A stretch of DNA of 64,000 bases from Erythrobasidium yunnanense (taxonomy: Eukaryota > Basidiomycota > Cystobasidiomycetes > Erythrobasidiales > Erythrobasidiaceae): NCBI GenBank assembly GCA_001600175.1, contig BCJC01000001.1:3209652-3273651 (forward strand), read 5' to 3'. Each line of letters begins with the position of its first letter. The first letter of the stretch is position 1. Positions 54,012 through 64,000 of the stretch are shown here, piece by piece. The notes beneath the pieces are model-generated. The model was not told the origin of the DNA. It worked only from the letters and a program-made list of their open reading frames with translations, and ran no database searches. The position numbers and the translations under genes are program-made.

Positions 54012-56283
54012 TCATCTCAAGCTCTTCGAATCCTTCAAATCCCCCGCACCGTATACTTGCTCAGCAGAGGAACCAGGTAGGCTCGCATCGGGTAAAGTAG
54101 TTCTTGGGCCATCGTAGTACTTCCTTGCGCTGATCCAGTACCAAAAGCCAGCGAACAGCATGACGGCCAGCGTGATAACCCAGCTGTAATTCTGCAGAGA
54201 GTCAAGTGTACGTATCAGCACGCTGAGCTGTTATATTGCTTGAGCGGAGAAAATATCTCACCATAGTGCTGGCGGTCACAGGATAGTACGCTGGCATGAT
54301 CTAAAAGAAAAGAATTCTTTCAGTAAACGCCCATGAGGTATGATTATGGGGACTTACGAGGATAGAGACTTCCACGATTGTCCACAGAACCGCCACGATA
54401 TTGCAGATGCGTCCTTTGACACGTCCCAAATCGAAAGGTCCCGGCTTGTAGTTCACCTCAGGATGATCTCGGAAGAACAGTTTGCATGCTGAAGCGAAGC
54501 TGGTAAGCCGATGTCTGGCTGTTCTATGCGAGAGTAATCTCATACCTATCGGAATTGCATAACTGGTATCGAGCGCCACTGCGCATAGCGAAAAGATTGC
54601 TGCGAACGATCGATCAGCAAGCAACGAAGTATCCTGCTATCCTTGCTTACCGTTCACTGCGATAGCTGAAGCAAATTGCAACAAGCCCAGGAGAATGCTT
54701 ATAAGGATGACAATCCAGACTCCCCACAGGGGCACCCGATTCGGCGCAAGCTTTGCAAATAGCCCGCGGTCAGGTAATCCTCCGCTGCAAGTAAGTGTCA
54801 GATGTCTTGGAAGCTCACTCCAGAGGTATTGCACTCACTCTCGGCTGAAGGCGAAGAAGGTGCGTGCATTGGCTTGCAAGGCTGTCTGAACGACCGCAAA
54901 TGCCGTCAAGCAAACAAAGACCCAAAGACAGTAGAAAGCAGTCTTTCCCACCCGAGCAGAGATGATTGTAGGGACGCTCATTCCGCTGACGCCCGGCAAC
55001 TCATCGATAGGCACGGAGCAGAGAACGAGGATAATGTTATATAGCCATCCGACGAGTCCAGTTCCGCTGAAATTGAGCGATAAGTCAGTACAGGGGGCTG
55101 CTTTCAGGGGAGAATAGCGACTTACATGACTGCAACGAAGATGGCGACGGGAGCGGCTATCGACGCACGACGCACTTCCTCTGAGATATGGGCAGCGGCG
55201 TCGTCTGACCAAGAATCCATCAGCCCTCCATATCTCGATCGAAGAGCAGTGCAAGTACGCACAGTCCGTCATGGTCCATTGTACAGATAGAATACCGAGC
55301 AAGAACGCGAATCCGTCCGAAGGCCATCCAGATCTGTTGATGAGCGCACCGAAAGTATAACTAGCTGAACTCTTTTCTGGCGTCTTGATGAGCAGAGCAA
55401 TGATAATGGCGAAAGCTGCGCCAAGATTGATAAAGACGAAGCTTTGCGTGATCGTAGCCAGGCTCTTTGTAGACAGCGAGTTGAGTAGGCCATGAATGAC
55501 TAGAAGACCGATGAATAGCCCGATAAGCTTGCCGTCCGTCACTTCGTACTGACAGAAAATGTCAGCAAAGATCATACAGCCTATCGAGGATAGCAAAGCT
55601 TACCTCTCCCTCGTAGTACACATTTACGGCTGCCCAGATCATGCGCGACAGACCGTACTCTGTGCTTGCTACGCCTGCGATTTGCCCTATTATCCGCACT
55701 ATCAGCACGGCAGCTCAAGTCTGGCCACAAACATTATTTTACCTAGCAGATTCATCCAGCCAACTGACGGACCTTAAGCATCAGCGCATACATTGTGAAT
55801 TTTGCGAGATGACGGGCTTACCGACATAGCCAACAGGACCGCGATACCTTGCAGGAACAAGATAGCAGGACGCAGAGTAGAGACCACCAGAAGTAGGGTA
55901 GGCTGAGACTAATTCGGCAATCGAAGCTCCGATAAAAGAGTTGAAGAAAGCACCCATGATCCAGCACCACACGACGCTTGCTGGTCCTCCTGCAAGCATG
56001 GGAGTATCAAACGTTGTTGAGACTGATGAGCAGACACCCCTGCAATTACAAACATGTCAGCCTTGGTGGCAGCAGGTACATCGGAGACTTCTTGTTCCTC
56101 CAGAGTAGGACGCATCAAGACTTACATGATGGAGAACGCGAAGGAGATTGTTCCTAGGTTCGTAAACTCGCGCTTGAACTCAGACTTGTAGCCCATGGCC
56201 GCCAGGTCTTCCTCATCCCGGCGGTCATCTGACGAGGTCTTGCTTGCCAGCGACTTTGTTTCGCTTTTCTTGCTAAAGATCAT
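54012..56283 (-). CDS. Amino-acid/GABA/choline-type permease (APC superfamily)
   Basis: A 12-TM plasma-membrane importer of the fungal UGA4/HNM1 group. Start MIFSKKSETKSLASKTSSDD at 56283, stop after DLKDSKSLR at 54012; many short exons. Readable landmarks: GYKSEFKREFTNLGTISFAF, SIMGV, GGPASVVWCWIMGAFFNSFI, ASIAELVSAYPTSGGLYSAS, RYRGPVGYVVGWMNLLGQIA, GWPSDGFAFLLGILSVQWTM, HISEEVRRASIAAPVAIF, ANARTFFAFSRDGGLPDRGL, PNRVPLWGVW. The E-x-[SG]-AYPTSGG block and FSRDGG loop are diagnostic of this subfamily. The substrate cannot be fixed between GABA, choline and other amino acids. The N- and C-termini are hydrophilic and cytosolic. Confidence 0.87.
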
Positions 56284-56845
56284 CTTCGTCGTAACACTTG
56301 TCCAGGTGCGGTAGCTTGCTTCCTCAAAATTTAGTATCGGCCTGATATGTCTTTATCGCCAGGACTCTCTTCAGGTGGAGAAATCTTCTCGACGGCCGAT
56401 GATCCTTGACAGGAGCTGTCAGGCCTCGGAATGACTTTATGATCTGACTAATCAGGAGAAGCTGCTGTGTCACAGAATTTAATCTAATCAGATTGCGGAA
56501 ATCGCTCTGCAAGCGAGAGAAGGAAGAGAGAGCGTGGACGGTGCTGAAAAAAATGGGTGGAGGGAGGAGATGAGGGAAATTTCTGCTAGCCGGGCCTCGG
56601 GAGGGAAACTGTCACGTAACAGGAACAGCCAGCGCCCAGATGAACTTCTTCTGCTGCCTTCACCTACATCAATACCATGAAAGATACTTATATAACGATG
56701 AACGAAAGTGTATGCACAATTAAGCTGGAAAAAGAAATAACGACACAGACTATTTACTGCACTACGCTCGCACGCGCTGAATAGAACGACGGAGAGACTC
56801 GACGTCGTGGAAATAGTAATGACACGCATCTATGGAAATGCTTGC
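56284..56845. other. Intergenic region between permease and HD2
   Basis: 562 bp holding the permease promoter and the 3' flank of the HD2 gene. TCAGAT/AATCAGATT motifs occur but no full ATCWGATAA. No gene is seen. Confidence 0.4.
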
Positions 56846-58196
56846 CTAGTAGGGTAGGCTGCACTGGCCAGGAGTAGCTGGAACCCAATCGAATCCAGCG
56901 AAGACAGTCGACCAATCGTCTGCTTCCGGAGTGATAGTGATGTTTGCGAATGGATCATCCTGCTCTAGTGGTTGCTGACCAGCAGCTCCACGAGTAATTC
57001 GATAGATTTCCTCCCAGAACTCAGGACCGGTCCCAGCAGACGTGTCGAGGTTGAGGGGAGGTGCGATGTCTGCTAGATAGTTCGCTAGGGAGGGGATCTC
57101 TAGCTGAAGAGGTGCTTCCCAATTTCGCATAGTAGTGTCGGATTGGGATGACGGGCTTTCGAGCTGAAGCATCTCGATAGAAGGATAGTTGGAATAGGCA
57201 GGAACGTCGGGATCCTGCATAGGCTGGTCCATGGGCGGAGGAGTGGGAGAGATGCTTTTGAGGAAAGCAGCGAAGTCGACTTCTGCTGGTGATTCTTGGC
57301 GGATAGGCGCAGAGTCGGCGTCCCAAGATTGATGAGAGGAGGAAGAAGAGACGGATGAGGAAAGTGAAGGCATAGAGTCGATGCTGGAGGACGAAGCTTT
57401 GCGAGCGGTGACCTTTCGGCGTCGAGGAGTCGCTTCAAGGTCATACGGCTTCAATGCCTTGCTTCTCTGGCGACGATTCGAGAACTGCAACCACGATCAG
57501 CATTGCACAAGAATTACGAACAGTACTCACCCATGTCGTAATCTGCTTCGAAGTCAAGCCTGTCGCACTGGCCATTTCCCTTTTCTCCGCTGCGTTAGGC
57601 GTCTGATTCTTCTGGAATACATCCTCAAGCAGCTCCTTCGCTCGAGGATTCGTCTTGGAGTCCCATGTCTTACATTCGGAGGCCTCGTTCTCTACGGCAT
57701 CTTTGCGCCTCTGCCTGACCAAAGTCATGAGATCTTGACGCATCTTATCCAGCCCATCCTTAAAGGCAGTGGTGTACATCCTGCACAGTCCATCTCTAAT
57801 GGATTGTAGACCGTACTCATCCATATTGGTGTCCACGCCCCCCCACCTGGCTTCGAAATCCTCCTCAAGCTGACTAGCGAGCGCGCATCCGCGAGCTTTG
57901 AATATGTCATCGCAAGCTTTCGCAGATGCTGTCGTCATCCCTGCTTCAAGAAGAGTCTCATCCAATGAAAGCACCCAAGCGCTTAGGCCTAGTTCTGGAG
58001 GCTTCACCAAGTTCTTGGGAACATCAAGGCTGTCGGGCCCGTAGATATCTACTAGGGTAGATCTGCTGATATCCAGGATAGTCGACCACATTTTCAATTC
58101 CTCCATGTTGGTGTGAAGCAAAGTAGCGTTCACAGCCTGCACAATGGGCACCGTGCGCGTAAATTGGAGGACCGTGCTCACTACGCTTTTTCCCAT
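56846..58196 (-). CDS. HD2: HD2-class homeodomain mating-type protein
   Basis: One half of the basidiomycete mating-compatibility heterodimer (bW-like). Exons 58196-57531 and 57484-56846 give 434 aa. The homeodomain lies about residues 175-235: ASECKTWDSKTNPRAKELLE, DVFQKNQTPNAAEKREMASA, TGLTSKQITTW joined across the intron to FSNRRQRSKAL, i.e. the WFxNRR recognition helix of the canonical 60-residue class. The N-terminal region (MEELKMWSTILDISRS onward) would carry partner discrimination. The C-terminus is Ser/Pro-rich and acidic, perhaps an activation domain, after a basic KVTARK patch. The frame is open up to an ATG at 58286; starts at 58286, 58196 and 58106 are all possible. It is divergent from HD1. 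Confidence 0.88.
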
Positions 58197-58328
58197 TTTG
58201 TAATGCGAGCCTGGCAGAGGGCTTTCAACTCTCCTCTTACACGCAGTAACTGGTAAGCCACCATGAGAGAAGGCGTAGTCAGACATTCAAAGTATACACC
58301 GTATGATGTCCTTATCAGGCGCTCTTCC
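58197..58328. promoter_or_regulatory. Shared HD1/HD2 bidirectional promoter
   Basis: At most about 130 to 220 bp separates the divergent HD start codons, depending on the HD2 start. Both genes must be driven from this span or from sequence inside the genes. Confidence 0.55.
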
Positions 58329-59298
58329 ATGGCCAATTCATCTATAATCGAGGAGTTATCGTCGATCCACCGCAAGATCTGTCAGCTACCATCTGGAGAT
58401 GACTTAAGGCAGCTATTTATACGCATCCACGACCTTACTCCCAAAATATCAGTCCTTGTCCGGTCTCCGACGTCTATCGAAACACGAACCTGCCGGGATC
58501 TCTTATGGAACATCAGAGTTATTGCAAAAGCTGCTGCAGATGCAGATCAATTGGTTTCTCAAGCTAGTACAAGCTGCTTGAACCAGCTGGATGATAGAGA
58601 TCTGGTGAAGGCAATCAAGACCAACAATGTCGGGCTCGAAGCGCCTTCGTGCACGCCTCAGCACGACCCCTACTGCCTCTGGTTCCTCAACCATCTCTCC
58701 TATCCTTATCCTTCCCCCAAAGACTGCAAGCTCCTCCTTGAGCAGGTCCCTTCCGAAACTATCAGCCAGCTTCGCACCTGGTTCACCAACACTCGACGCC
58801 GTTCAGGGTGGTCAGACTTATACAAAAAGTACACAGATGGAAACGCATCGAAGATGAGCAAGCTTCTCGATGCGATCCATTCGCCGTTGGAACAGACCCC
58901 TTCGCTTTTGTTCGACGTCGAGACAATAGAGGAGGCCAAAGCGGACCTGGAAGCAGTGAAGGAGTACTTTGGCAGATCAGAGGAGCGCAAGAAGGTCTCA
59001 AGCTGGATCAACGATTCTATCGAGAAGACCAAGCATCTACCTACCGCTGTCATTCGCACTCCCTCTTCCTCACCTGCTTCGTCGGACAAGTCATCGCCTC
59101 CTACATCACCTACTCCTTCTCCGACTCGCAAGCGTGGTCGCAAGAATGCGAAGCCATTGCTATACGCTAAGCCGAACATCCCGGTCTTCGACACCGACGA
59201 TATTCCCGTCATCGCACCGCAGATGTAAGTCAGCGCTATAAGCTCGATACAATACTGATCCCAGCACTTACAGGACGCTCATTGATCCCATGTGGTGA
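58329..59298 (+). CDS. HD1: HD1-class homeodomain mating-type protein
   Basis: The bE-like partner. Exons 58329-59224 and 59274-59298 give 306 aa. The N-terminal 100 residues are helical (MANSSIIEELSSIHRKICQL) and likely hold the dimerisation/specificity region. The atypical HD1 homeodomain follows at about residues 115-185: HDPYCLWFLNHLSYPYPSPK, DCKLLLEQV, ISQLRTWFTNTRRRSGWSDL, YKKY. WFTNxRRRSGW is the HD1 recognition helix. A Ser/Pro stretch leads to a basic RKRGRKNAK likely nuclear signal near residue 280. The last exon adds only TLIDPMW. The Met at 58329 is favoured over an upstream in-frame ATG at 58263 because the latter overlaps the HD2 leader. Confidence 0.9.
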
Positions 59299-59888
59299 AT
59301 GCGACAACGCGCTGGCTCGCTTGTTCGCCAGTAGCCCTATTCTATCTCTATTTCAGCGCGATTTTGCTGTGTTATCATAGTCGTCGAGCTTCTTGAACGT
59401 CAGTCACGTATACGAACATGTTATTACTAGAGCTATGAGCAATACAAGTGTATACTAGCACTACTATTCTATCGATGCGAGCTTTTGGAGAAGCAGCATC
59501 CTATCCGGCTCGCAGTAGGTTAGCACCACTTTCAACTATTCTTCATGGAGAGCTTTCTCTAACATGCGTCTACCTTTCCAGCAGACACGCCTACGACGTC
59601 AAGTTGAGCAAGGTCCGTTGTCTTCCAAGGCACCCTTTCTCCGAACTAATTGCCTAGACTTCATAGGATGTGTCAAACTTCTCTATCAAAGTTGAATAAC
59701 TCCCTGTTTCGCCTTCAGGTTCTTCGAGATTCATTGTTCGATCACTTGGTGCCTGCCCTAATCCGGACTTGAGTGGTGCCTGTCTGAAAGATGTCAACTG
59801 AGCCTGACTCTAGATCTGATATGAAGATGTCCTTCTGGTTCTCCAAGGAGCATGACAGCTCTGTAGCAATTACAACAGCAACTACTAT
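59299..59888. other. Intergenic region between HD1 and the DUF6534 pair
   Basis: 590 bp. It holds 3' flank of HD1 and promoter of the first DUF6534-type gene. Only short frames without coding character are present. Confidence 0.4.
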
Positions 59889-61064
59889 ATGGCTGCGCTC
59901 GTCGACACTCTCAGCCCGACAGCTTCAGCTACTTTCGCGCGATATGCCCTACTACCCTCTGCTGTTGGATGGTTGCTGCAGATCTTCTTGGGTGGGATAG
60001 CGACAGCAAGAACAGTTCAAACACTACATCGGCCATGGAAGGCACGCTTCGCGAAACCGCTGCTCGCGGCAGCCTTCGTCTCCAATTTCCTTACGATATT
60101 ATGCGTTGCATGGGAGATCGCAGAATACATCACACTGCAAGACCGATCTGCAGTATCTCTGCTCCGGTATAGGCTGCCCGACGCTATGGTTCTCGTTCCA
60201 TCGGGAGCCACTGCTGCCTTCACTCAGGTCTTCATGGCAATCCGGTGCTGGGAAGTGATAGGAAGGAAGCACTGTTTCGCTACACTGGCTGTATTGTTGG
60301 AGCTCTTCCTCTTTGCAAGTGTCATCTGGCTCACAGTCCTATCATGTGAGCACCATGATCCTTTTGGCCGTATTAGCAGGATCCTAACGTATTTCGCAGT
60401 CTGGGACGTGCAAGGCAAGAGCGCCTCAGAAGCTTACACGGTGCCTATCATGTGTGGACTCTGGACCAACGTCGCTATAGATCTGCTTATCGTCATAGTC
60501 TTGACCTTCCGCCTCAAGCAGAAGCAGAGAGGCATGACAGAGCGGTTAGTTCAACCCTCCATCAGGCTTCCCTTTACACAATTGACGACATCTCCTTCGC
60601 AGAGGTGTACGTATGGTCAATGGTCTCGTCCGTCTGGCATTTGAGACCTGTGCTGCACCTCTAGCTGCAGCGCTCTTCGCTGCCACGACACTCTCGATCG
60701 GTCTGCATTACCCTGTGTACGGAGGCGTGAGTTGCCTCATGCTGTTGGTCGAACATAGCCATCGGCTGACGCCTTCTGCGGATGTTTTCAGCTCGTGTAC
60801 GCTACGATGCCCGCTCTGCCTGCGCTCTACCTTCTCTCCTTTGTCTACTGTCTGGAAGGAACTCAGGCACAAGCACAAAGAACGAACGATATGCTGGCGG
60901 TTCCTACACTTCACATCTCCTTACCGACTACGGACATCACCTCGTCCGAGCTGGCTGCGCGGACGCCTTTGACGGCTGTAAAGACGATAGATATGGAGCA
61001 GCGAGCTTTCTCACCTGAAGTACACTTCTCGACGTGGCATCCGCCTGCTAATTGGGGCAGCTGA
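59889..61064 (+). CDS. DUF6534-type 7-TM protein, tandem copy A
   Basis: Exons 59889-60345, 60400-60544, 60603-60726 and 60792-61064 give 332 aa. Seven hydrophobic segments can be followed: ALLPSAVGWLLQIFLGGIAT, PLLAAAFVSNFLTILCVAWE, AMVLVPSGATAAFTQVFMAI, FATLAVLLELFLFASVIWLT, VPIMCGLWTNVAIDLLIVIV, FETCAAPLAAALFAATTLSI, ATMPALPALYLLSFVYCLEG. The TER-GVRMVNGLVRLAFETC junction and the RTND start of the tail fit the basidiomycete DUF6534 family. The cytosolic tail ends STWHPPANWGS. Ligand and function are unknown; a receptor-like role is a guess from topology. Confidence 0.75.
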
Positions 61065-61493
61065 AGAAGTTTATAGTCTGGCTGGAAGTGTTGAAGGGTT
61101 TGGGAAGTGGTTGTAGCAGGGCTGAAGAGTCTATGTTGTTGTATTGAACACTGATTATTAGTAGGTAAACCTGTAGCTGTACCATACGTATACAGGCTGC
61201 GCGCGTACTTTGTTTGTCTCGGCGGTCGCTCAGCAAGGTTGACGGGCCCTTCATACAGGTTGACAGTTCTATTCAAATTCTTGCAGACAATTGGAAAGAG
61301 AGTGTTCCTTGGCTTTTTGTTCGATCATGCGCATGATGGCCGGGCAACCTAATGCGGATCTGAGACAAGCTGTCAAGAAATGTCAGGAATCCAGAGCAAT
61401 TGCCTATATACACACCAACAACCATTCAAATGACATGTTCTTCTGGTTCTGCTGCTCCAAACAGAGCATGAAGCATCGATAGCAACGATCCGA
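61065..61493. other. Intergenic region between the tandem DUF6534 copies
   Basis: 429 bp. No gene is recognised. It carries the 3' flank of copy A and promoter of copy B. Confidence 0.4.
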
Positions 61494-62685
61494 ATGGCTG
61501 AGCTCGACACGCTGCAGCCCGCAGCGTCAGCTACTTTCGCTCGATATGCCCTCCTACCATCTGCCATTGGATGGCTTCTTCAAGTCTTTCTGGGCGGCAT
61601 AGCGACGGTGCGAGCTGTCGAGACGCTTCGAAGGACATGGAGAGCACCCTTGGCGAAACCGCTTCTCGCTGGAGCTTCCATCGCGAATATGCTCACAGTG
61701 TGCTGCGCTGGCTGGGAGATCGCAACCTATTTGACACTGCAAGACCGGTCTAGTGCATCATTGCTCACCTTCAGATGGCCAGACGCAATGATCCTAATTC
61801 CTTCCGGGCTGGCGGCATTGTGCACTCAACTCTTCATGGCAATCCGATGCTGGCGCGTCATAGGAAGGAGTGCCTACTTCGCTATATTCGCTTCACTGCT
61901 GGAGCTCTTCGTCCTGGCTAGCGTCTTCTGGTTCGCTGTGATGGCATGTGAGCATGATCTGCTGGTCGCCTTGCATTGACGCAGATGCTGATATGAGCTC
62001 GCTTCGACATTGGCAGTCTGGAACCTTGCTGGCTATAGCGTCGGAGATGCATTCACACGCCCAATCCTCTGCCTACTCTGGTCAAACGTTGCGATAGACT
62101 TGCTCATCGTAGTAGTATTGACCTGTAATCTCAAGCACAAGCAAAGAGGCATGACGGAACGGTAAGTCCCAGGTTTTCCTGTGACTTAATGCAGACCAAC
62201 GCTAACGCGTAATATGAACAGAGGTATCAACATGGTCAACGGACTCGTTCGCTTGGCATTCGAGACTTGTGCAGCACCTCTTGTTGGAGCACTGTTTGCT
62301 GCGGTCGTACTTACCGTGTCTCTGTTTTACCCGTTACTTGGAGGGGTGAGCCACTCTTTGTTTTGATAGACGATGGGCTAGCAGCTGACTTTGGCTCTAA
62401 TGTCCACAGTGTGTCTATGCTACTATGCCTGCTCTTCCTTCCTTATATCTTCACTCCTTTATCTACTGCCTGGAAGGCACGCAAGCGCAAGCGCAGAGAA
62501 CGAACGACATGCTAGCAGCGCCAAGTCTGCATATCGATTTGCCGACTACGGGCATCACCTCGTCCGAGCTCGGTGTACGGACCCCGCTGGCATCTGGACA
62601 GAAGACGACCGAAGTGCAGTACGAGGGATTTACGCCCGAGGTGCAATTCACTACGTGGCGGCCACCGGCGGCGTGGGGGAGTTGA
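61494..62685 (+). CDS. DUF6534-type 7-TM protein, tandem copy B
   Basis: Exons 61494-61947, 62017-62161, 62222-62345 and 62410-62685, again 332 aa. Exons 2 and 3 are the same length as in copy A (145 and 124 nt) and all introns interrupt the same codons, so the two arose by duplication of a whole gene. The segments parallel copy A closely: LQPAASATFARYALLPSAIG, WLLQVFLGGIATVRAVETLR, AMILIPSGLAALCTQLFMAI, GLVRLAFETCAAPLVGALFA, FIYCLEGTQAQAQRTNDML, TTWRPPAAWGS. The N-terminus and the cytosolic tail differ most. Confidence 0.75.
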
Positions 62686-62846
62686 AAATAGGAAGGCGCA
62701 GGCTGTTTGACATTTGTTAACTATAAAGGATGTATTGATCTTCAGTGTTATTGTTACACAAGAGGCGCCGGCAAGCCCTAATCGCTCCAGATATCTGACA
62801 GGATTTTGGCTAATTATCTCCATACAATGTCTGACCCCCGATCAGG

Positions 62847-64000
62847 TCAATCGCTATCTTCGTCCTCCTCGTACTTGTCTCGCACGTCCTCCCATCGCAA
62901 TTGCCATATGGACCAAAAGCCGTTGTAGTATGGCTGCTGGGTGTCTTCCAGAGCGCGAGAAACGAAGGCAGAGTAAGCAGCGCGACGGCTCTGCTCAATC
63001 GCTACCGCGTCAAAGTCCTGGGGACATAAGCGCCCTATTCTCATATCGGGTATTGCCTTGAGGTTCGGAAATCTGTCTGGTATTGCGAGGAAGTTCAGAA
63101 GATCTTGCACTTCGCGAAGTTGGGGCTCCTCGCAGATTAATCTCAACTCTTGAAGCGACTGTGGTAAGCTCTGAAACATGTCGGGAAAGTCGGGAAATTG
63201 CACAGCCGCATATTCGAAAGTTTCCAGGTTGTCGAACTTATTGAAGCGGAAGTTCTCTATAGCCCAGCTTTCTCCTTCCCCAGTTATCCGCAGGTGAAGT
63301 TTCCTCAGCTGAGGACCAATGCAGTCCAGTAAGCAATGGAGGCCCTGCTCGAACGCGTCCACAGCGTCATCTAACATCTCTCCGTCGCGACGGATACGGA
63401 GCGTGAGGTGAGTGAGGGACGGCACATGACGAAGGAGCCCTGATACTGCTTGCTTGTTCCCTTGCCGATAGGTGAGATCCAGCTTCCACAGATGTGGCAG
63501 GGACAGTGAGATGAGAGCCTTCTTCTGCGCATTCGACTGAACCCGGTAGGCTAACGTGAGTACCCGCAATGTCTCGCCGTGTCTATCGATCACTTTCTGA
63601 TTAGCTATTCCCCCAAAATCTAGCTTCCGCAATTGTCGAGCGGGAACCATGTTCGTTTGATATAGATGTCGACTGAACTCGGGATTCAGCTTGATTATAC
63701 TGATCTTTGGAAACGTGCATCTTGTAAGCCGAGACACGAGGATGTCCGGTAGAATGACCCTAGAAAAGTCAAGATGCACTGTGAAGGCCGCGTATGCGGG
63801 ATTGAAATGGAAGAGGACTTCCACGAAAGCAATAGCTTTGTTGATATTGACCAGTTTGATCACAGAATATAGAATGGGAATGCCGAGCAAATGCCATTTC
63901 CTGCTGACTCGGATGATAGCATGGAGAGCAGGAGTGTTCTTGTCAAGTGACAGGCTGTATCTCGGAGCGGTATTATGGACGTGTCTGAATATCGAAGCGA
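62847..64000 (-). CDS. LRR/F-box-like protein (5' end beyond the window)
   Basis: The frame ends at 62847 and stays open to the window edge, so the N-terminus is missing. The first visible part (HNTAPRYSLSLDKNTPALHA, then IIRVSRKWHLLGIPILYSVI) resembles the end of an F-box motif followed by the first strand of a repeat domain. Irregular leucine-rich repeats follow: ILPDILVSRLTRCTFPKISI, GETLRVLTLAYRVQ, LPHLWKLDLTYRQ, VPSLTHLTLRIRRDGE, QLRKLHLRITGEG, LQELRLICEEPQL. The tail is acidic (DKYEEDEDSD). Basidiomycetes have many such F-box/LRR genes. The F-box itself is only suggested. Confidence 0.65.
   Translation of the reverse strand, partial: ASIFRHVHNTAPRYSLSLDKNTPALHAIIRVSRKWHLLGIPILYSVIKLVNINKAIAFVEVLFHFNPAYAAFTVHLDFSRVILPDILVSRLTRCTFPKISIIKLNPEFSRHLYQTNMVPARQLRKLDFGGIANQKVIDRHGETLRVLTLAYRVQSNAQKKALISLSLPHLWKLDLTYRQGNKQAVSGLLRHVPSLTHLTLRIRRDGEMLDDAVDAFEQGLHCLLDCIGPQLRKLHLRITGEGESWAIENFRFNKFDNLETFEYAAVQFPDFPDMFQSLPQSLQELRLICEEPQLREVQDLLNFLAIPDRFPNLKAIPDMRIGRLCPQDFDAVAIEQSRRAAYSAFVSRALEDTQQPYYNGFWSIWQLRWEDVRDKYEEDEDSD

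Noticed and set aside
56460-56500. Possible iron GATA site upstream of the permease
   Set aside because: The motif there is AATCAGATTG, which lacks the GATAA core.
1-64000. tRNA, rRNA, CRISPR or transposon sequences
   Set aside because: No T-loop/cloverleaf pattern, array, transposase or reverse-transcriptase motif was recognised on either strand. A covariance-model scan would be needed to exclude tRNAs fully.

Overview
This window is nuclear DNA of a basidiomycete fungus. Genes are densely packed on both strands. Most have several introns of about 40 to 110 bp with GT..AG ends and a CTRAY-like branch site 10 to 25 nt before the acceptor. The basidiomycete call rests on a divergent HD1/HD2 homeodomain pair, on 7-TM proteins of the DUF6533/DUF6534 type, and on the intron style. 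I cannot place it below phylum. No transposon, CRISPR array, rRNA or tRNA was recognised.

Layout. 1-9.3 kb: tail of an Ala/Gln/Pro-rich protein, an unknown minus-strand gene, mitochondrial sulfite oxidase, an unknown gene, the vitamin B6 pair SNZ (PdxS) and SNO (PdxT) in convergent orientation, and a Ser-rich unknown. 9.5-16.5 kb: TFIIF alpha, a membrane-anchored spermidine-synthase-like protein whose last exon has an inverted partial copy, and a siderophore-iron MFS transporter with GATA-type iron-regulator sites upstream. 17-21.6 kb: a LEA-like protein, mitochondrial aspartate aminotransferase, eIF3f. 21.6-28 kb: a WOPR-domain regulator with a long upstream region, an unknown, and an FHA-domain protein kinase. 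28-37.7 kb: a NUDCD1-like CS-domain protein, a secreted plant-type LRR protein, mitochondrial seryl-tRNA synthetase, C1D/Rrp47 and Rpn5. 38.2-41 kb: three head-to-tail paralogues of a small glycine-rich membrane family. 41.7-51.8 kb: an ABCC transporter and an Nvj2/TEX2-type SMP lipid-transfer protein. 52-56.3 kb: a DUF6533-type 7-TM protein and an amino-acid/GABA-type permease. 56.8-59.3 kb: the HD mating-type locus. 59.9-62.7 kb: two tandem DUF6534-type 7-TM proteins. 62.8 kb to the end: an LRR/F-box-like gene cut by the window edge.

How they relate. SNZ and SNO encode the two subunits of one PLP synthase, and PLP is the cofactor of the neighbouring aspartate aminotransferase. The HD pair would encode the two halves of the mating-compatibility heterodimer, and a WOPR-type developmental switch lies 35 kb away. 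The rest is ordinary housekeeping plus locally expanded membrane families. For most multi-exon genes the splice joins were worked out by hand and the summed exon length is divisible by three. Exceptions, where only the span is given, are the ABC transporter, permease, siderophore transporter, LEA-like, DUF6533 and C1D genes, plus the later exons of the kinase.
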